A DNA stretch of 64,000 nucleotides from Gigaspora rosea (lineage: Eukaryota; Glomeromycota; Glomeromycetes; Diversisporales; Gigasporaceae): positions 406,487 to 470,486 of the forward strand of contig QKWP01000115.1 in assembly GCA_003550325.1 (NCBI GenBank), read 5' to 3'. Numbering within the stretch: position 1 is the stretch's first letter; each line of letters starts with the position of its first letter. This document shows, piece by piece, positions 23,560 to 36,430 of the stretch. The notes below the pieces were generated by a model. It was not told the origin of the DNA, did no database searches, and saw only the letters and a program-made list of their open reading frames with translations. The translations under genes and the position numbers were made by a program.

Positions 23560-23790
23560 AGGATCAGGTGTAATGTGCAAATCAGTTTGTGTAACAAAAA
23601 TAAGATTTTTTTTTTAAAAAATGCTAATATCTCAAGAATTTGTCTATAAATCTACCTTTGATATTCTAACAAAAAAAATTTCTTGCTAAATTTTGCATAT
23701 ATTAGACACCCTGCTAAAATTCCAGGCCTCATCCTAACCCTAAAGTAAATAAAATAAACTTTTTTTTGTTTTATCGTTATTGGTTAATTA
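23560..23790 (+). repeat. Dispersed repeat, copy 1 of 3
   Basis: GATCAGGTGTAATG..., then CTTGCTAAATTTTGCATATA and CCTCATCCTAACCCTAAAGT, recur at 30527-30750 (+) and, inverted and shorter, at 35190-35330. The run ends in TTTTTTTGTTTTAT. Non-coding; family unknown. The rest of 23400-24330 is AT-rich sequence with CGAAATATTT-type simple motifs and no gene. Confidence 0.65.
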
Positions 23791-24329
23791 CATACCAGTG
23801 ATGATCACTGCTGGTTATTTGTAGTTAAATTCTATTATTTTGCTTTATATTTGTAATTTTTAAATTTTTTAAAAAAATAAAGTTATTAATAAATTAAATA
23901 TGCATTTATTATAATAAAATATGTAATATTGATTAAAAATATATATTTAATTTAAAAATGTAATATATAATAATAAATAAAAAAATAAAAAATTTTATAT
24001 CAATTGCGAAAATTTTGAAATTTTGTAAAATATTGCAAAATATTGCAGATTTAAATAATAATATGCAAAATATTACCTCCTGCAACCCTGAAGTGATAAT
24101 TAGATAGAGGTTTGCATTTTTTTATTTGGCCTATTTCACAATATTTCGCAATATATTTCAAAAAATTTTGAAATTTATTTCGAAATATTTAGAAAGAAAT
24201 GCATGCCGAAATCTTTCAAAAGATTGCGCATATTTCGAAAGATTTTGCATCGATCGCAATTCTTTCAAAAGATTTGGCATACAATATCTTTGAAAAATTT
24301 TGCATATTTATTTTGCTGATATATACAGT

Positions 24330-24644
24330 AATTATATAAAGGATCTAATGATGCACAAAGTAAATATGTAATTAAATAATTGTTATAATTAAATGATCGA
24401 TCGAACAATATAATTGTAGTTAAAAATAGTAATATAAAAGAGAAGTAAAAACAATAAAAATATAGTTAGCTTCTCTCTTTTTCAAATAAATAAATAGCAA
24501 CAAACAATTAAATAACTTTATAAAATATTGAATAAAGCTTATCTAGTTCATATTGCAATTAAATATATCTCTATTGAGAACTTTATTGTGCTTTTATCTG
24601 GGTTAGGTTATTTTAAAGCACAAGTCATGAATTAACTCATTACA
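24330..24644 (+). repeat. Left LTR
   Basis: Shares TATGTAATTAAATAAT, CAAATAAATAAATAGCAACA and ATATATCTCTATTGAGAAC with 29690-30009 in the same order. The exact left border is uncertain by about 20 bp. Confidence 0.85.
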
Positions 24645-26357
24645 TGAGAACCTGGGTATTTTATCAGCAATCTCACACTTTCTTTTAAATATGTCTACTA
24701 TAGATTTTATATCAAGAATTTATGTCCAAGGACTCATAAAGCAATTCTTCCATAGAGAAGATTTGAATGACATTGAAGAGTTTCTTTTCGACTATGAGAG
24801 GTATGCGAAGTCAAAAAGCTGGGATAAAGAGACCCAGAGCAGAATACTCATTATGCACTTGTTGGAGGAAACCAAGTCTTGAATTAGAGTATTAGTAAAG
24901 ATGAAGAACAAGTGGGCAGATTTAAAGAACAAGATTGCACAGATAGTGAATAATAAAAGCAATGATATAGCAAAAATAAATTGATTAAGAAATATTAAGC
25001 AGGGCGAAAGGATGACTGCAAGGGGGTATGCAAGCAGATTTAAAGCATACCTGGATCTGGTAAAAAACTCTGTAAAAGCATATAAAAGGAGGAATTAGTT
25101 TTTGAATTGGCTACATAACCATAATGATCCAAAGTAGAAACTTTCTATTTGGATAATTATATAAAAGCTAAGGACTATGCACTTCAAATTGAGAACTTGC
25201 AGAAGGATAGAAATAGAATTAGTTATAAAAAGAGTTTACTTCCAGTAAAAGAAAAATCACAAATTAATGATATAGTTATTCTAGTAGCATTTGAGGCTTT
25301 AACTATAAATCGAGTAAGACAAAAGGCTAACAATATTAATAAGATTGATAAAATAGAATCGATATTAAAAACCTAGTGAAAGTAGTTAAGAAACTTATCA
25401 ACAATAGTTTATTATCTGTATATAATAATTTTAAAAGGTTGTATCTCACAAAAAATTCTGCACTCCAAAAGATAAAGGTCGATCACCATTGATATTATAA
25501 TTGTCAACAGGAAGAACATATTTTGTGTAATTGTCCAAAATGTACCTCTCAACACCTACCTATTACACAAGTAACTGTACAAACTAATGTAGAAACTAAA
25601 GAACCTGAAATGAAAAGTGCTAATATATAATATGTAGAGATAACTTTCTTACCAACAGTCTGGGAATAGATTGCTTAAAGGTTAAGATGGTGCAAGGAAA
25701 GCCTATATTTGATACACATAACTAGGAGCTTTGAAAGTGAAAAAAAGTTAATAAGGATGAAGGGGCTAGTAGTAAAAGTAAAAAACAACAAAAGAAAATA
25801 ATGTTGAAGTTATGGATAAACCAGTTGCAACACATAGCCCAAGCACTACAATATATATACCATTATCAGAGTTGAGCTAAGAGCTTAATATCTTGAAGAA
25901 AATTGATTAAATAGAAGTGACTCTAATATTTGGACAATTATTTAAATAGTCTCCAAAATCTAGGTCAAAAGTACTAAAGGCATTAACCTGCAAAAAGAAA
26001 GAGAATGATATTATAATGTTAGATATTAATATAAGTATCATTTGTGTAATTCAGGAATTAGAAATGAAACAACTAGATGATGTACCATAGGCATAGTCAC
26101 TGTGAATAAGAAAAAGATATATGTGCTGATCGACCCTGGGTCATATGTGAACTTGATGCACGAAGCCTATGCATAGAGAAGAAGTTAAACATAGCAATCA
26201 GTTACAAAAAAGCTAATGATAGCATTAGTAGTTTTATAGATTATGTGCCAAATATAAGTAGATGCAGAAGGGGTGACAGTTTTTTAAGAATTTTATGTAA
26301 TGGGATCAGCTAGCTTCGATGTACTGCTTAGTATGCCATGGATAGCTATGGTAAAAT

Positions 26358-26643
26358 TAGGGTTCCTCAAATTCAAATCAAATCAAATATTGGATCAATT
26401 TGAATTTGATCAAATCAAATTGACACTGATTTGAATTTGATTTGATTCAAATATTTGAATTTGAATTTGATTTGAATTTGAATTTTTATTAGTAATTTTC
26501 AAATCAAATCAAATATTTTTTAAATCAAATCAAATTTGGCCATATTTGAATTTGATCAAATCAAATATAGTCAAATTTGAATTTGAATTTGATCAAATAT
26601 TTGATTCAAATATTTGAAGATCAAATCAAATTGCGGAACCCTA
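26358..26643. mobile_element. 286-bp hAT-like MITE made of TCAAATTTGA words
   Basis: GGTAAAAT is duplicated exactly at 26350-26357 and 26644-26651. The ends are TAGGGTTCCTC and, inverted, TAGGGTTCCGC. Nearly the whole element is iterated CAAATC / GATTTGAATTTGA words in both orientations. It lies inside the LTR retroelement and so is younger than it. Confidence 0.93.
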
Positions 26644-29600
26644 GGTAAAATGTGATCTAAGGTGGGAGATAATCAATACTATTGCTCTATTGTATCCAAA
26701 AGTAGAGAAGTGTCATTTATTGCCACAACTGTACCAAAGAGTTGGAGGACTCAGGTGGTTAATGACGACAAAAGGAGTGGGAGTGATGATGATGATAATG
26801 AAATTGGCATATGGTCAATGTGGAGAGTTCAGGTCAATTTATCTTAAATAAAAAAGGTAATTCTGGAATATCAAGAGGTAATATCTAAAGCCTGTAATAC
26901 CGATTGTTTGATCATAGAAGAATCTATCCCAAATAATGAAACCCAATTTGGTGAAGTCAAGTATTGTGATCAAGTTGTGTATTGGTTTATGGAAAATAGT
27001 AGTATATTGGATATTAATATTCAAATATCTAATGGAGACAGGAATTACTTGATTGATAGATTAATTAAGGAAGTACCGGAGGTCTTTGCCTTTGAACTTT
27101 CCGAATAGGCAAGATAAACTTGATTAAGTATGAAGTGCAGTCAAAAGAGAAGTTAATATCTGAAAGCTGTATGAGACCTATTCATATTAATGATTCTAAG
27201 CGAAGTATTATATTTGAGAACCAACTTCGAGAAATAGTCAAAAATTGCAAGTTAGAAAAAGAAAAGGGACAGTATGTTATTATTGTTTCCCTGTTGATAA
27301 AAAGAATGGAAGGACTGATCAACTTTGGGTTGTAGAAGATATAAGGCTCTTTAACAAGCATATTATAAAAGATGAGAATCCTTTATCTATGATTAGAGAT
27401 ATACTTGAATTGGTGAATTAGTACTTATTAGTTGATGCATATAAGGGATATTGGCAAATCCAAATCTGAGAAGAAGATAGAGATAAAGTCACTGTAGCAA
27501 TCCTATTGGACTTTTGAGGTATATAGTCATATATATATAGGATTGAAAAAATGCTAGTGAAATATTTCAGCATTTAATGCATATAGTTTTAAAAGAAGAC
27601 AGCTAATATAGTATAACCATAGCTTACCAGAATAATATTGGGTTATAAACTAATAGTACAGCCACAGAGCATATTTGATTTGTTTATAAAGTTGGCCCAT
27701 AAATATAAAGAAGTTGGCCTAACTTTTGAAGCTAAAAAGTGTCACATACTTTACAGAGAATTAAAAATGTGCAGCTACGTAGTTAGTAAAGCAGACATAA
27801 AAGTCGATCCCAAGTGTATCAAAAAGAATTGTGGAATGGAAGTCTCCTACTTGCCTTACCAAAGTATGCTCTTTCTTGGGAATGGTAAATCATTACTACT
27901 GCTTTGTCAAGAATTTTAGCAAGGTAGCAAAGCCATTAATGGATTTAACTAAACAAGATATAGTGTATCAGTAGAATGATGACTATAAATAGTTGTTTTA
28001 GACCCTAAAAAAGTTGGTAATAGAAGAAGTTATATTGAAAGCACCTGATTGAAAAAGGGCAAAGAATGGAGAATAACTGTATCAGATATACATGGTCACT
28101 TGTAATGTATTCTTGAGAGTAGTTTTGGAACAAAGAGATAATAGTGGCCAATTGAGACCAATCTCATTTGATTCCTGAAAATTAAATATACATAAAGTTA
28201 ACTATACAGTTATAGAAAAGGAGTGCTTAAAGATTGTTTTTGGGTACAACTTAAACAAGCAATATATAGGTAAAACCACTTTCAACATATGGGTTGATCA
28301 CCATCCTTTGGAGTGGTTATTTAACAAGTCAATATTAAAGAGCCAGCTTATGCATCGGGTTTTGGCTCTTCAAGTGTTTGATTTTCGCATGTATTATACC
28401 AGACAAAGCTCATGATAATGCAGACAGAATTTTGTGACATCAAAGTTCTCTAGAGTAACAATGATCTATGGATAAGAATATGTTTTCTAAAGAGCCCATC
28501 TATATAATAGCAACAAGTTGGATTTTTCACAAAATCTTTATAGATTGTATAGGCCCAATGCATTGTACCTGTGCAGGGTATGAGCATATAGTAGTAGACA
28601 TGAAAGATTTAACCGGGTTTGTTGAAGCTTGATCACTCAAAAGAAAAACTATGAAAAATATTGCAAAATTTATTTGGGACGATAATATTACACAGCATGG
28701 ATGCTTTGCTGCACTTGTAAGTAATAGAAGCACTGAATTTAAAATAGTTTAATGAATAAGTTAAAACATGGTTAGGAGTGGATCAAAAATTGTAGCCAGC
28801 TATCATCCAGAAGCCAATGGTAAAGCAAAAAAAACTGTACAAAAATTGACCAAAGTTTTATAGAAAGTGTGCGCTGACAAGCAAAATTGGTGGCACAAAT
28901 ATTTATATAAAGTTGTGTGGGCCATAAATATAACAGTGAGAGAATTTGGATATTTACTATTTTAGTTAGTCTATAGCAGTGATGCTGTAACCCCAGTCAA
29001 ATTAACAATCAAAACATATAAAACATTTGTGATGAAGAAGTTTTGGATAACTGAAGAATTACTGGAGTACTGCACTCTACAAATAAAAAGCTTAGTACAT
29101 GAATTGAAAGAAGTACAAGTTAACAGAGATAAATTAAAAGAAAGATAGAAGTACTTCTATAATTGCTAAAATAACTTCTAGAAGAAGAAAATTCACATGA
29201 ATGATTTAGTTTTAGTCTATGACTCCACGTTGGTAATTTTTTTGTTCCAAAAGTTGGATTATTGATTGCTCGGCCCCTACACAGTTTGAAAGATTAGAAA
29301 TCATGGACAATAATATCATTTAGAAGTTAATTGAACTGAATTGAGAGATTCACTTACCAGAAATCGAGTAAAGAAATTGTTTGAAAAAAGCAATAGTACT
29401 CGTAATCTTGAAGAGGAACGAGAAGATGGTAACCTTGAGAACTAGGATCACAAGAGATCTAGCTCGTATCATAGAGAAAATGGGTATATGGTACACTTGG
29501 TGAGGGGCATCGATTTGGAGATCTAAAAATGATATATAACTGAATTAGTATTAGTAATAGATAATAAAAAAATATATATAGAGTAATATATTTATTACAT

Positions 29601-29689
29601 ATCTATTGAAAGAAATTGATCAATCAGAAGTCTGTGCACATAATGCATATAATTGATTAGGTGCAGATTGGGTGAAATTGCCTAAGCAT

Positions 29690-30009
29690 GCATTTAATTA
29701 TATGAAGGGTCTAATGATATACAAAGTAAATATGTAATTAAATAATAGTTACGATCAAGTAATTGATTGAATAATGTAATTGTAGTTAAAAATAAAAATA
29801 TAAAAGGAAAGCAAAAACAATAAAAATTGGTTAGCTTCTCTATTTTTCAAATAAATAAATAGCAACAAACAATTAAATAACTTTATAAAAAATTGAATAA
29901 AACTTATTTAGTTCGTATTGCAATTAAATATATCTCTATTGAGAACCGTATTGTGCCTTTATTTGGGTTAGATTATTTTGAGGCACAAGTCACAAATTTA
30001 CCTGTCACA
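29690..30009 (+). repeat. Right LTR
   Basis: Direct repeat of 24330-24644. The final bases before AATAGCAAAG give ...GTCACA, matching ...CATTACA at the left LTR end. Confidence 0.85.
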
Positions 30010-30289
30010 ATAGCAAAGATTGCTATTTTTATATTATTATAAATTATTAAATTAACAGTCAGGAATATGTTACATCTGTTGATATATGAGATTAACTTTT
30101 TTTTAAATGTTGAAATTAAGTATATTAATAATAGTACAGTCAGACCTTTTTATAATCACAAGTTGGTCGCACTCTATTTTGGTGATTATATAGAGGTGTA
30201 CTATAAAATGCCTTGTTATATCATGTGACCAAAGACCAATAAGTTTACACATATTTGAAATACTATTAAAAAATTTAAAAAATTTGATT

Positions 30290-30975
30290 GTGAATGACTT
30301 TTAATCCAGTAGTTCTTTTTGAATAAAATTACTACTAGAGTGTTTGACTCAATAAGACAATTCTAAAGAGTTCAAAATTATCCAAATCTAATTACAAATG
30401 CTGAGATAATTAAGGATTTTTTTACTCAAATATTTAAATTTAATAAATTTTTAAACAAGTTTACTAAAATGCACCTATGGTGTTGAACACCATGTTATAC
30501 AAAACTACCAGAATAGCTAATCAAAATTTAAGATCAGGTGTAACATAAAAATTTGTTTTTTTGTTTATTTTTTAAAAAAAATATTCATATCGCAAAATTT
30601 TGCTTATGAAGCCACCTTTGGATCTCTAATAAAAAAATCCTTGCTAAATTTTGTTTATACTAATGCTTTCAATAAATCCTATGCCTCACCCTAACCCTAG
30701 AGTAATTAAATTTATTTTTTGTTTTATAAAAGTTTATTTTTTGTTTTTGTTATACAGATTTGCAAATCTAATTTACCTATAGTGTTCAATACCATAGGTG
30801 CGTTTTATAATTATTGATTTTTAAATATATAAAGTGATACAAATTCTTAATGATCTCAGAAACTTGTAATTGGATTTTAATAATTTTGGATTCATTAAAT
30901 TATCTTATTGAGATGAACATTTTGGTAGTTATTTTATCCAAATCAGATCACTATATCAAAAGTTATTTGCTATCA
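30290..30975. repeat. Fold-back element split by a MITE
   Basis: The left arm (30290-30415), read inverted, matches the right arm (30843-30975): ATCTCAG...TTGTAATTxGATTT, TCTTATTGAG, then TAGTAxTTTTATxCAAA. The arms resemble those of the clean palindrome at 48061-48516 (GAACATTTTGGTAGT). The centre is occupied by the MITE 30470-30818. Confidence 0.65.
30470..30818. mobile_element. MITE with GCACCTATGG terminal repeats
   Basis: AAAATGCACCTATGGTGTTG at 30475 is mirrored by the inverted right end AAAACGCACCTATGGTATTG near 30795-30812. The second copy of the GATCAGGTGTAA dispersed repeat (30527-30750) fills the interior, so that repeat may simply be this MITE's body. Confidence 0.7.
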
Positions 30976-32994
30976 AACCTTTAAGAATTTTAATAAAAAA
31001 CTTTAAATATACATGAATATGAATATTGGCCAATCAGATATTATAATCCATATTTACTTAAAATTTTTTTTTTATGTTAAGGTGAGGTTGTGCCTTTGGT
31101 CTTTATTAAATGCATATCGATCATTACAACATTATTGTACAATTTTTATACTATCTACTAAGTACCAAGACTTGAACTATTTTAACTATGATCTAAACCT
31201 ACTAGAACTTCCATATTCCCATCTATATAACTTTTCTAGTTTTGTATATTTCTCTTTAACCAACAATTGTTATTCACATGTCCACTACTTTACCCACACT
31301 ATCTAGTATAATCATTCCCAGGAGTTCATATCTCAAGCTATGCATCTGCTTCTACCTATTGAGTAAGTATCTCAAGCCTGCATTCTACTACAACTAGCTG
31401 ATTTTCCTGCATTTTCAGGCCCTGGATTTAATGTTCTGAATTTGATAATGTGTAAACAACTATATTTTCTGCTATGGTGATAAGTGACTAGGTGTGTTTC
31501 ACAAATGCTTCCAGTGCCAGATATAGTTGAATACTATTATAAGGCTCTTAAGAACCATAATGTACTCTACATGCACTTATACCAGCATATGTCCGTATTG
31601 GTAGTTCTAGCCTCTATTTAATTAAAATTTAGTAATTATAACAAGAGTTTATTAGTAATAAAATTAACAAAAAATTAAAAATTTTTTGTAATAGTAATTA
31701 TAACCAATTTGTAACTATAATGAAATTTTTTTACTATGTTTAAGTTTGTTATACAAAATTGGGTGCTTATATAGAGGTGTGACTATATAGGGTGTGACTA
31801 TAAAGAGGTCAAACTGTAAAACAACTTGAAAAATGCTATGATGCTCCAAGTTATTTTTTATTAGAAATTATATATATTTTAATAAATTTATAAAACTTAA
31901 GTTTCAAAAATTTTTAAAATTGAACTGATAAAACTATTATTTTTATTAGAACTATCTAAATTATTAGTTAGAATTTTTAAAAAAGGTTATAAAATAAAAG
32001 TATAGGTATTTAAAACTAATTGTACACAGGGTATTTAAACATGGGTATAATAAATTTTATAAATTAAAAGATTTTTTATTAATGGATTGGATTTACTGTT
32101 TTGTACTAGATTTAGACAGTTTTCAAAAACTCATAAAAAATCTAAAAAATTTAAAACCCAAATTTTTTTTTTATATACAAAAATTTGATAAATATTTAAA
32201 AATAGTTTGGTATTATTTATTTTAATATTATTAATAAGATTATTGCAAAAAAATTTTTTTAGACCTTGAATTTTTTTGTAATTTGTTGAACTAAATTTAG
32301 TACACCTTTTAAGACTAATTATAATTATAATTTACTAATAAATTTTGCAAACTAAAAGTTTAATTATATATAAAATAGTAAAACTAATTATAATTAAAAT
32401 ATTATTATTAGTTATATTATAATAATTATTATTTATATTATAAGCTATTTTTTACTTATTGTAAATTATTACTATTTATAGTAAGTTATTAGTAAGCTAG
32501 ATTAATTTAGCTAGAATTAAAAAATATTTACTGATTAGATTTTTAAATTTTTTAATTAAAAGTTATAAAAATTTATCTTCTAATTCTATTTGCAAAAATT
32601 TTTTGATATCAAAGTTGTTTACTTTAAGTTATATTACTTTAAATTTTAAAAAAAATTATAGCTATTTTTTATATATAAATTTAAAAAAAATATTTATGTA
32701 ATAATTACTAGTAAAACTTTAAACTTAAATTATTTTATATATATTAATTTAATTTTTAAACAAATTTTATATTTGGAATTAGCTAACTTATCTTTATACT
32801 TTATTAAAATTTTAAATAAATTTATTTAATAAAAATTTTTTTATAATTGATAATATTTTCTAAAATAACTAGTAATTACTATATAAGGAAGGTATAGTAT
32901 CAAAAATTAGGCAATTTTTTAGAAGGGTAGTCTTATCCTAAACCCGGGGTTTACACTAATAACCTAAACCCCAAAGAAGTCTATGTTAAGACAA

Positions 32995-33190
32995 TTAATT
33001 TAATCCTAGACCCATATTTAACTAATCAAATTTAGTCACATGACAAATATAAATTGGGTAGTGACCACTCGCCATGCCGATCCTCATGATCGGCCAATCA
33101 AATTCGGTCACATGATGATAGTTCAATCATCAAAAAAAAAGAGAAAGTTTCCGGACACCTCCAATCAAAATTGGTCATGTACGTCAATAT
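32995..33190. repeat. Three CCAATCAAAnnnnGTCACATG units
   Basis: Related words occur at about 33017 (CTAATCAAATTTAGTCACAT), 33095 (CCAATCAAATTCGGTCACAT) and 33160 (CCAATCAAAATTGGTCATGT). They resemble CCAAT-box spacing and could be regulatory, but no transcript start is evident. Confidence 0.5.
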
Positions 33191-33655
33191 TTTTATAACT
33201 CCAAAAAAAATTAAAAAATAAAAAAATAATTTAAAAAAAAAAAAAAATTAAAAAAAATTTTTATTTATAATACATTATATTTATTGAAAAAAAACAATTG
33301 CATAATAAACGTGTAATGAATGCATAACAAATACGCATAACAAATCTTTCCATCACCATTCACAAGACCATTATGCCACAATGACTTCATTAATTCATGC
33401 ATAACTGGTTTCAATTGTTTTTTTCTCGCGTATCCTTTTCAAAGTTCTTCCATCTTTCCTTCTCAGTGCTTGTTTTCTAATTAATTTGATTCTTAGAAAA
33501 AAAGCAAAAGTTAGGAAATCAAAAAAATTACAAAAACTAAATCTTAAACGTACTACCTAAAAGCCCTAACCGTTTACCTACTTGCTACCGGTTTGATCAA
33601 ATTTGCAGGAACAAAAGACAAACATACAAGTTAGTAAACCAGAAGAAAAAAAAAA

Positions 33656-34217
33656 NNNNNNNNNNNNNNNNNNNNNNNNNNNNNNNNNNNNNNNNNNNNN
33701 NNNNNNNNNNNNNNNNNNNNNNNNNNNNNNNNNNNNNNNNNNNNNNNNNNNNNNNNNNNNNNNNNNNNNNNNNNNNNNNNNNNNNNNNNNNNNNNNNNNN
33801 NNNNNNNNNNNNNNNNNNNNNNNNNNNNNNNNNNNNNNNNNNNNNNNNNNNNNNNNNNNNNNNNNNNNNNNNNNNNNNNNNNNNNNNNNNNNNNNNNNNN
33901 NNNNNNNNNNNNNNNNNNNNNNNNNNNNNNNNNNNNNNNNNNNNNNNNNNNNNNNNNNNNNNNNNNNNNNNNNNNNNNNNNNNNNNNNNNNNNNNNNNNN
34001 NNNNNNNNNNNNNNNNNNNNNNNNNNNNNNNNNNNNNNNNNNNNNNNNNNNNNNNNNNNNNNNNNNNNNNNNNNNNNNNNNNNNNNNNNNNNNNNNNNNN
34101 NNNNNNNNNNNNNNNNNNNNNNNNNNNNNNNNNNNNNNNNNNNNNNNNNNNNNNNNNNNNNNNNNNNNNNNNNNNNNNNNNNNNNNNNNNNNNNNNNNNN
34201 NNNNNNNNNNNNNNNNN
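33656..34217. other. Assembly gap (562 N)
   Basis: Unsequenced; open frames drawn across it are meaningless. The flanking sequence on both sides is unlike the surrounding AT desert, so the gap probably hides more of the GC-richer tandem repeat. Confidence 1.
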
Positions 34218-34405
34218 CGAAATACATAGGCGAAATCCGGGAACGTACGAGACACAGACAAGCGCGCAGTACCGAAAAGAAATCACAACACCGGGACCGC
34301 ACGAACACACAGACAAGCTGAAAAGAAATCCACAACACCGGGACCGCACAAAACACACAGACAAGGTGGGCAATACCAAGAAGAAATCCACAATACTGGG
34401 AACAC
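34218..34405. repeat. Tandem repeat of about 60 bp
   Basis: AAAAGAAATCxACAACACCG, GGACCGCACxAAACACACAG and ACAAG recur about three to four times with drift. The array abuts the gap and probably caused it. GC content is clearly above the surroundings. Confidence 0.7.
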
Positions 34406-34542
34406 ACAAAACACTTATTACCGATAAAGCGCGCAACACAAAAAGAACGAAATTTTAACACAGAAGTTCACCAAAGAAACATAATGGAAAAGACGTAAAC
34501 TATACACAAACCTTACAAAGCCATGAGCCCTAACAATTAACT

Positions 34543-34728
34543 TTACACTAACTTCGTTACGGCACCAACAACGGTCCCCACGACAGCTTCAGGCTTTTGA
34601 AGTGGCTCCAAAGACGGTTCCAACGATGTCTCTAGCGACGGCTCCAACGACGGCTCCAGTGACGCTCTAATAAAATAACAAAAAAAATTAAACGTTAATA
34701 AATAAAAAAAAATAAAAATAAAATTCAA
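34543..34728 (-). other. Short SLEP-repeat reading frame
   Basis: The reverse strand reads an N-terminal hydrophobic run, then SLEPSLEPSLETSLEPSLEP and a short tail to a stop (61 residues). The DNA repeat is 12 bp (GACGGCTCCAAC). It may be a repeat rather than a gene, since no homologue is recognised and it lies inside a TIR element. Confidence 0.3.
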
Positions 34729-35189
34729 AAAAAAAAAATAAAAGCTTATCTGATTGGCTGATCTGTCATGAGGTCTAGAATAAAAAAAAATTTTAATATA
34801 AACCTCTATGAGGTTTATATTATTAATGTAAAACCTGGGTCTAGGTTAAGGTTTTTCTTTTTAGAAGGAAAGGAGAAAAAGTAGGTCTCTGATAAAAAAT
34901 AATTAGGTGATTAATAATATGTTCTAAAATTATATAAAATTAGCTTAAACTAAAATTTTAAAAACAAAAAAAAAATCTATAAAATTCAAAAAACTATTTA
35001 AGGCTATTAAACTTTTTTTATAGAATTGTATAGTTTTAAAATACTTTAAACCAATATTTAAATATACAGTTAATTTGTAAAATTTTAAGATAATTAAATT
35101 TAAAGTCTGTTAGAATTTAGTACAAAGTACTAAATTTAGTACAGATAAATCCAATTCATTAAAATAAAAAATAATTTAATAATTAATAT

Positions 35190-35330
35190 TAGGGTTAGGA
35201 TAAGAACTGAAATAGGGCAAGAGAGCATAGTTTATATCAAAATTTTACAAGAAATTTTTTTTCTTAGAGCCCATAGATTGTTTCTTAAGCAAAATTTTAA
35301 GATATAATTAATTTTTGTTGTTTTTTTTTA
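35190..35330 (-). repeat. Dispersed repeat, copy 3 of 3 (inverted)
   Basis: Read inverted, it carries AAATTTCTTGTAAAATTTTG and CTTATCCTAACCCTAA, as in the copies at 23560 and 30527. Confidence 0.55.
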
Positions 35331-35334
35331 TATT

Positions 35335-36425
35335 TTTGTACAAAAAATAATCTGCATACTGTATTTTTCTATATGATATTTGTATAGTACAGTATTCAAA
35401 CATCCTGTGTACAAATAGAAATACTCTTAAAATTATTAAGTTTTAACATTTTTGCATTTAATATAAAAAATTTAAAAAAATGTTTTTTATAATTTTTTAT
35501 CCAATTAGAATTAGTTATAATGCCTTATAATTGGATAAAAGCATTTATATATATACAAATTTGGTGTATTTAATATAAAGTAACTTGGAACACTATAAAA
35601 AAAAAGAAATTTAGGTATTAAAACTTAATAAAAATAAAAAAGTAAATAATTTATGCTTCAGATAAGCAAAAAATTGCAATAAGGTATAAAGAAAGAAAAT
35701 CTATTTGATTATAGAGTTTAAGAAATTAAAAAACAAGTAAAGAATATAATGCATATACTCAAGATAAAAATTAAGCCTTTTATATATAAAAAAGAAAACA
35801 AAAATAAGAGAGATAATTAAAAATAAAACTAATAGTAGTATAGAAAGTAATAGCAAAATTAAAAAGATAAAAAGAAATAAATATGAATTAGTAATAAAAA
35901 AAGATAAAAAAAAAAAAGTAATAAAAAAAATAATCACACTAGGTTATATAAACAAAAACAGAAAAATAAATAAGAAGAAAAAAAAAACTAAATTTATACA
36001 AAGTTGGAAGTATAAAAGCAATAAAAAAAAACTATTCCTTAAACTATCTATTTTAGCAGGCAAATTTGTCTGCTAGAATTTTTAATGAATTTTTAAAATT
36101 TGGTTTTATTAAATATCAAGTTATTTTAAAAATTTATTTTAAAATAATAACTATGAATATAGATTATATTTTAATGATTTTAATTTTCATATTTCTACAG
36201 AAAAAAATTAAACTGATTATAAGCTACAAGCTTAAAGCTTTTGAATATTTTTAATTAGAAAAGGCAAGTTAATAAAAATTGAAAAAATAGTTATATACTT
36301 TGATAAAAAGACACAAAACAAAGCAACTAAAACAAATATATATACAAACTGTTTACTATTTAAGACAGTTAAAAAAGTTAGGAGCTTTAGCAATTTATAT
36401 TCTTGTTAATAAAAATAAAAATAGG
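35335..36425. other. AT-rich stretch, no gene seen
   Basis: Mostly A/T homopolymer-rich sequence; open frames here are hydrophobic or Lys/Asn runs expected from composition. No repeat boundary, RNA gene or domain recognised. Confidence 0.6.
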
Positions 36426-36430
36426 AGTTA

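Larger units (their letters stand above)
24330..30009 (+). mobile_element. Old, broken Ty3/gypsy-type LTR retroelement
   Basis: Two direct LTRs of about 310 bp bound it (about 24330-24644 and 29690-30009), ending ...ACA. Parts in order: gag-like region (about 24691-25380), CCHC zinc knuckle (about 25490-25540), protease-like region (about 26110-26340), reverse transcriptase (about 27120-27920), RNase H (about 28060-28450) and integrase with a YHPEANGKA motif (about 28540-29160). RT before integrase indicates Ty3/gypsy order. The LTRs differ at roughly one position in ten by eye, so it is old. The coding region carries many breaks and is not functional. A hAT-like element is inserted at 26358-26643. 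Confidence 0.88.
30137..31816. mobile_element. TA-flanked TIR element with pogo/mariner-like ends
   Basis: Flanked by TA on both sides (30135-30136, 31817-31818). The left end CAGTCAGACCTTTTTATAA matches the inverted right end CAGTTTGACCTCTTTATAG, the wording of Tc1/mariner (pogo-type) termini. About 1.7 kb with no transposase recognised, so non-autonomous. It contains two other nested structures (30290-30975 and 30470-30818) and one dispersed repeat. Confidence 0.75.
32083..35158. mobile_element. TIR element containing the assembly gap
   Basis: The left end AATGGATTGGATTTACTG with TTGTACTAGATTTAG is mirrored by the inverted right end AATGAATTGGATTTATCTG with TACTAAATTTAGTAC. The TACTAAATTTAGTA core is shared with the element at 7712-15989. 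The interior is AT-rich up to 32900, then promoter-like CCAAT repeats, the gap, GC-richer tandem repeats and a SLEP-type repeat. No transposase visible; part may be hidden in the gap. Confidence 0.65.

Noticed and set aside
24691-29160. Separate annotation of each short frame in the LTR retroelement as a gene
   Set aside because: They are pieces of one broken Ty3/gypsy-type element and are described there as a fossil only.
33578-34461. Several open frames of 200-280 codons on both strands
   Set aside because: They run through the 562-base N gap; only their edges are real sequence.
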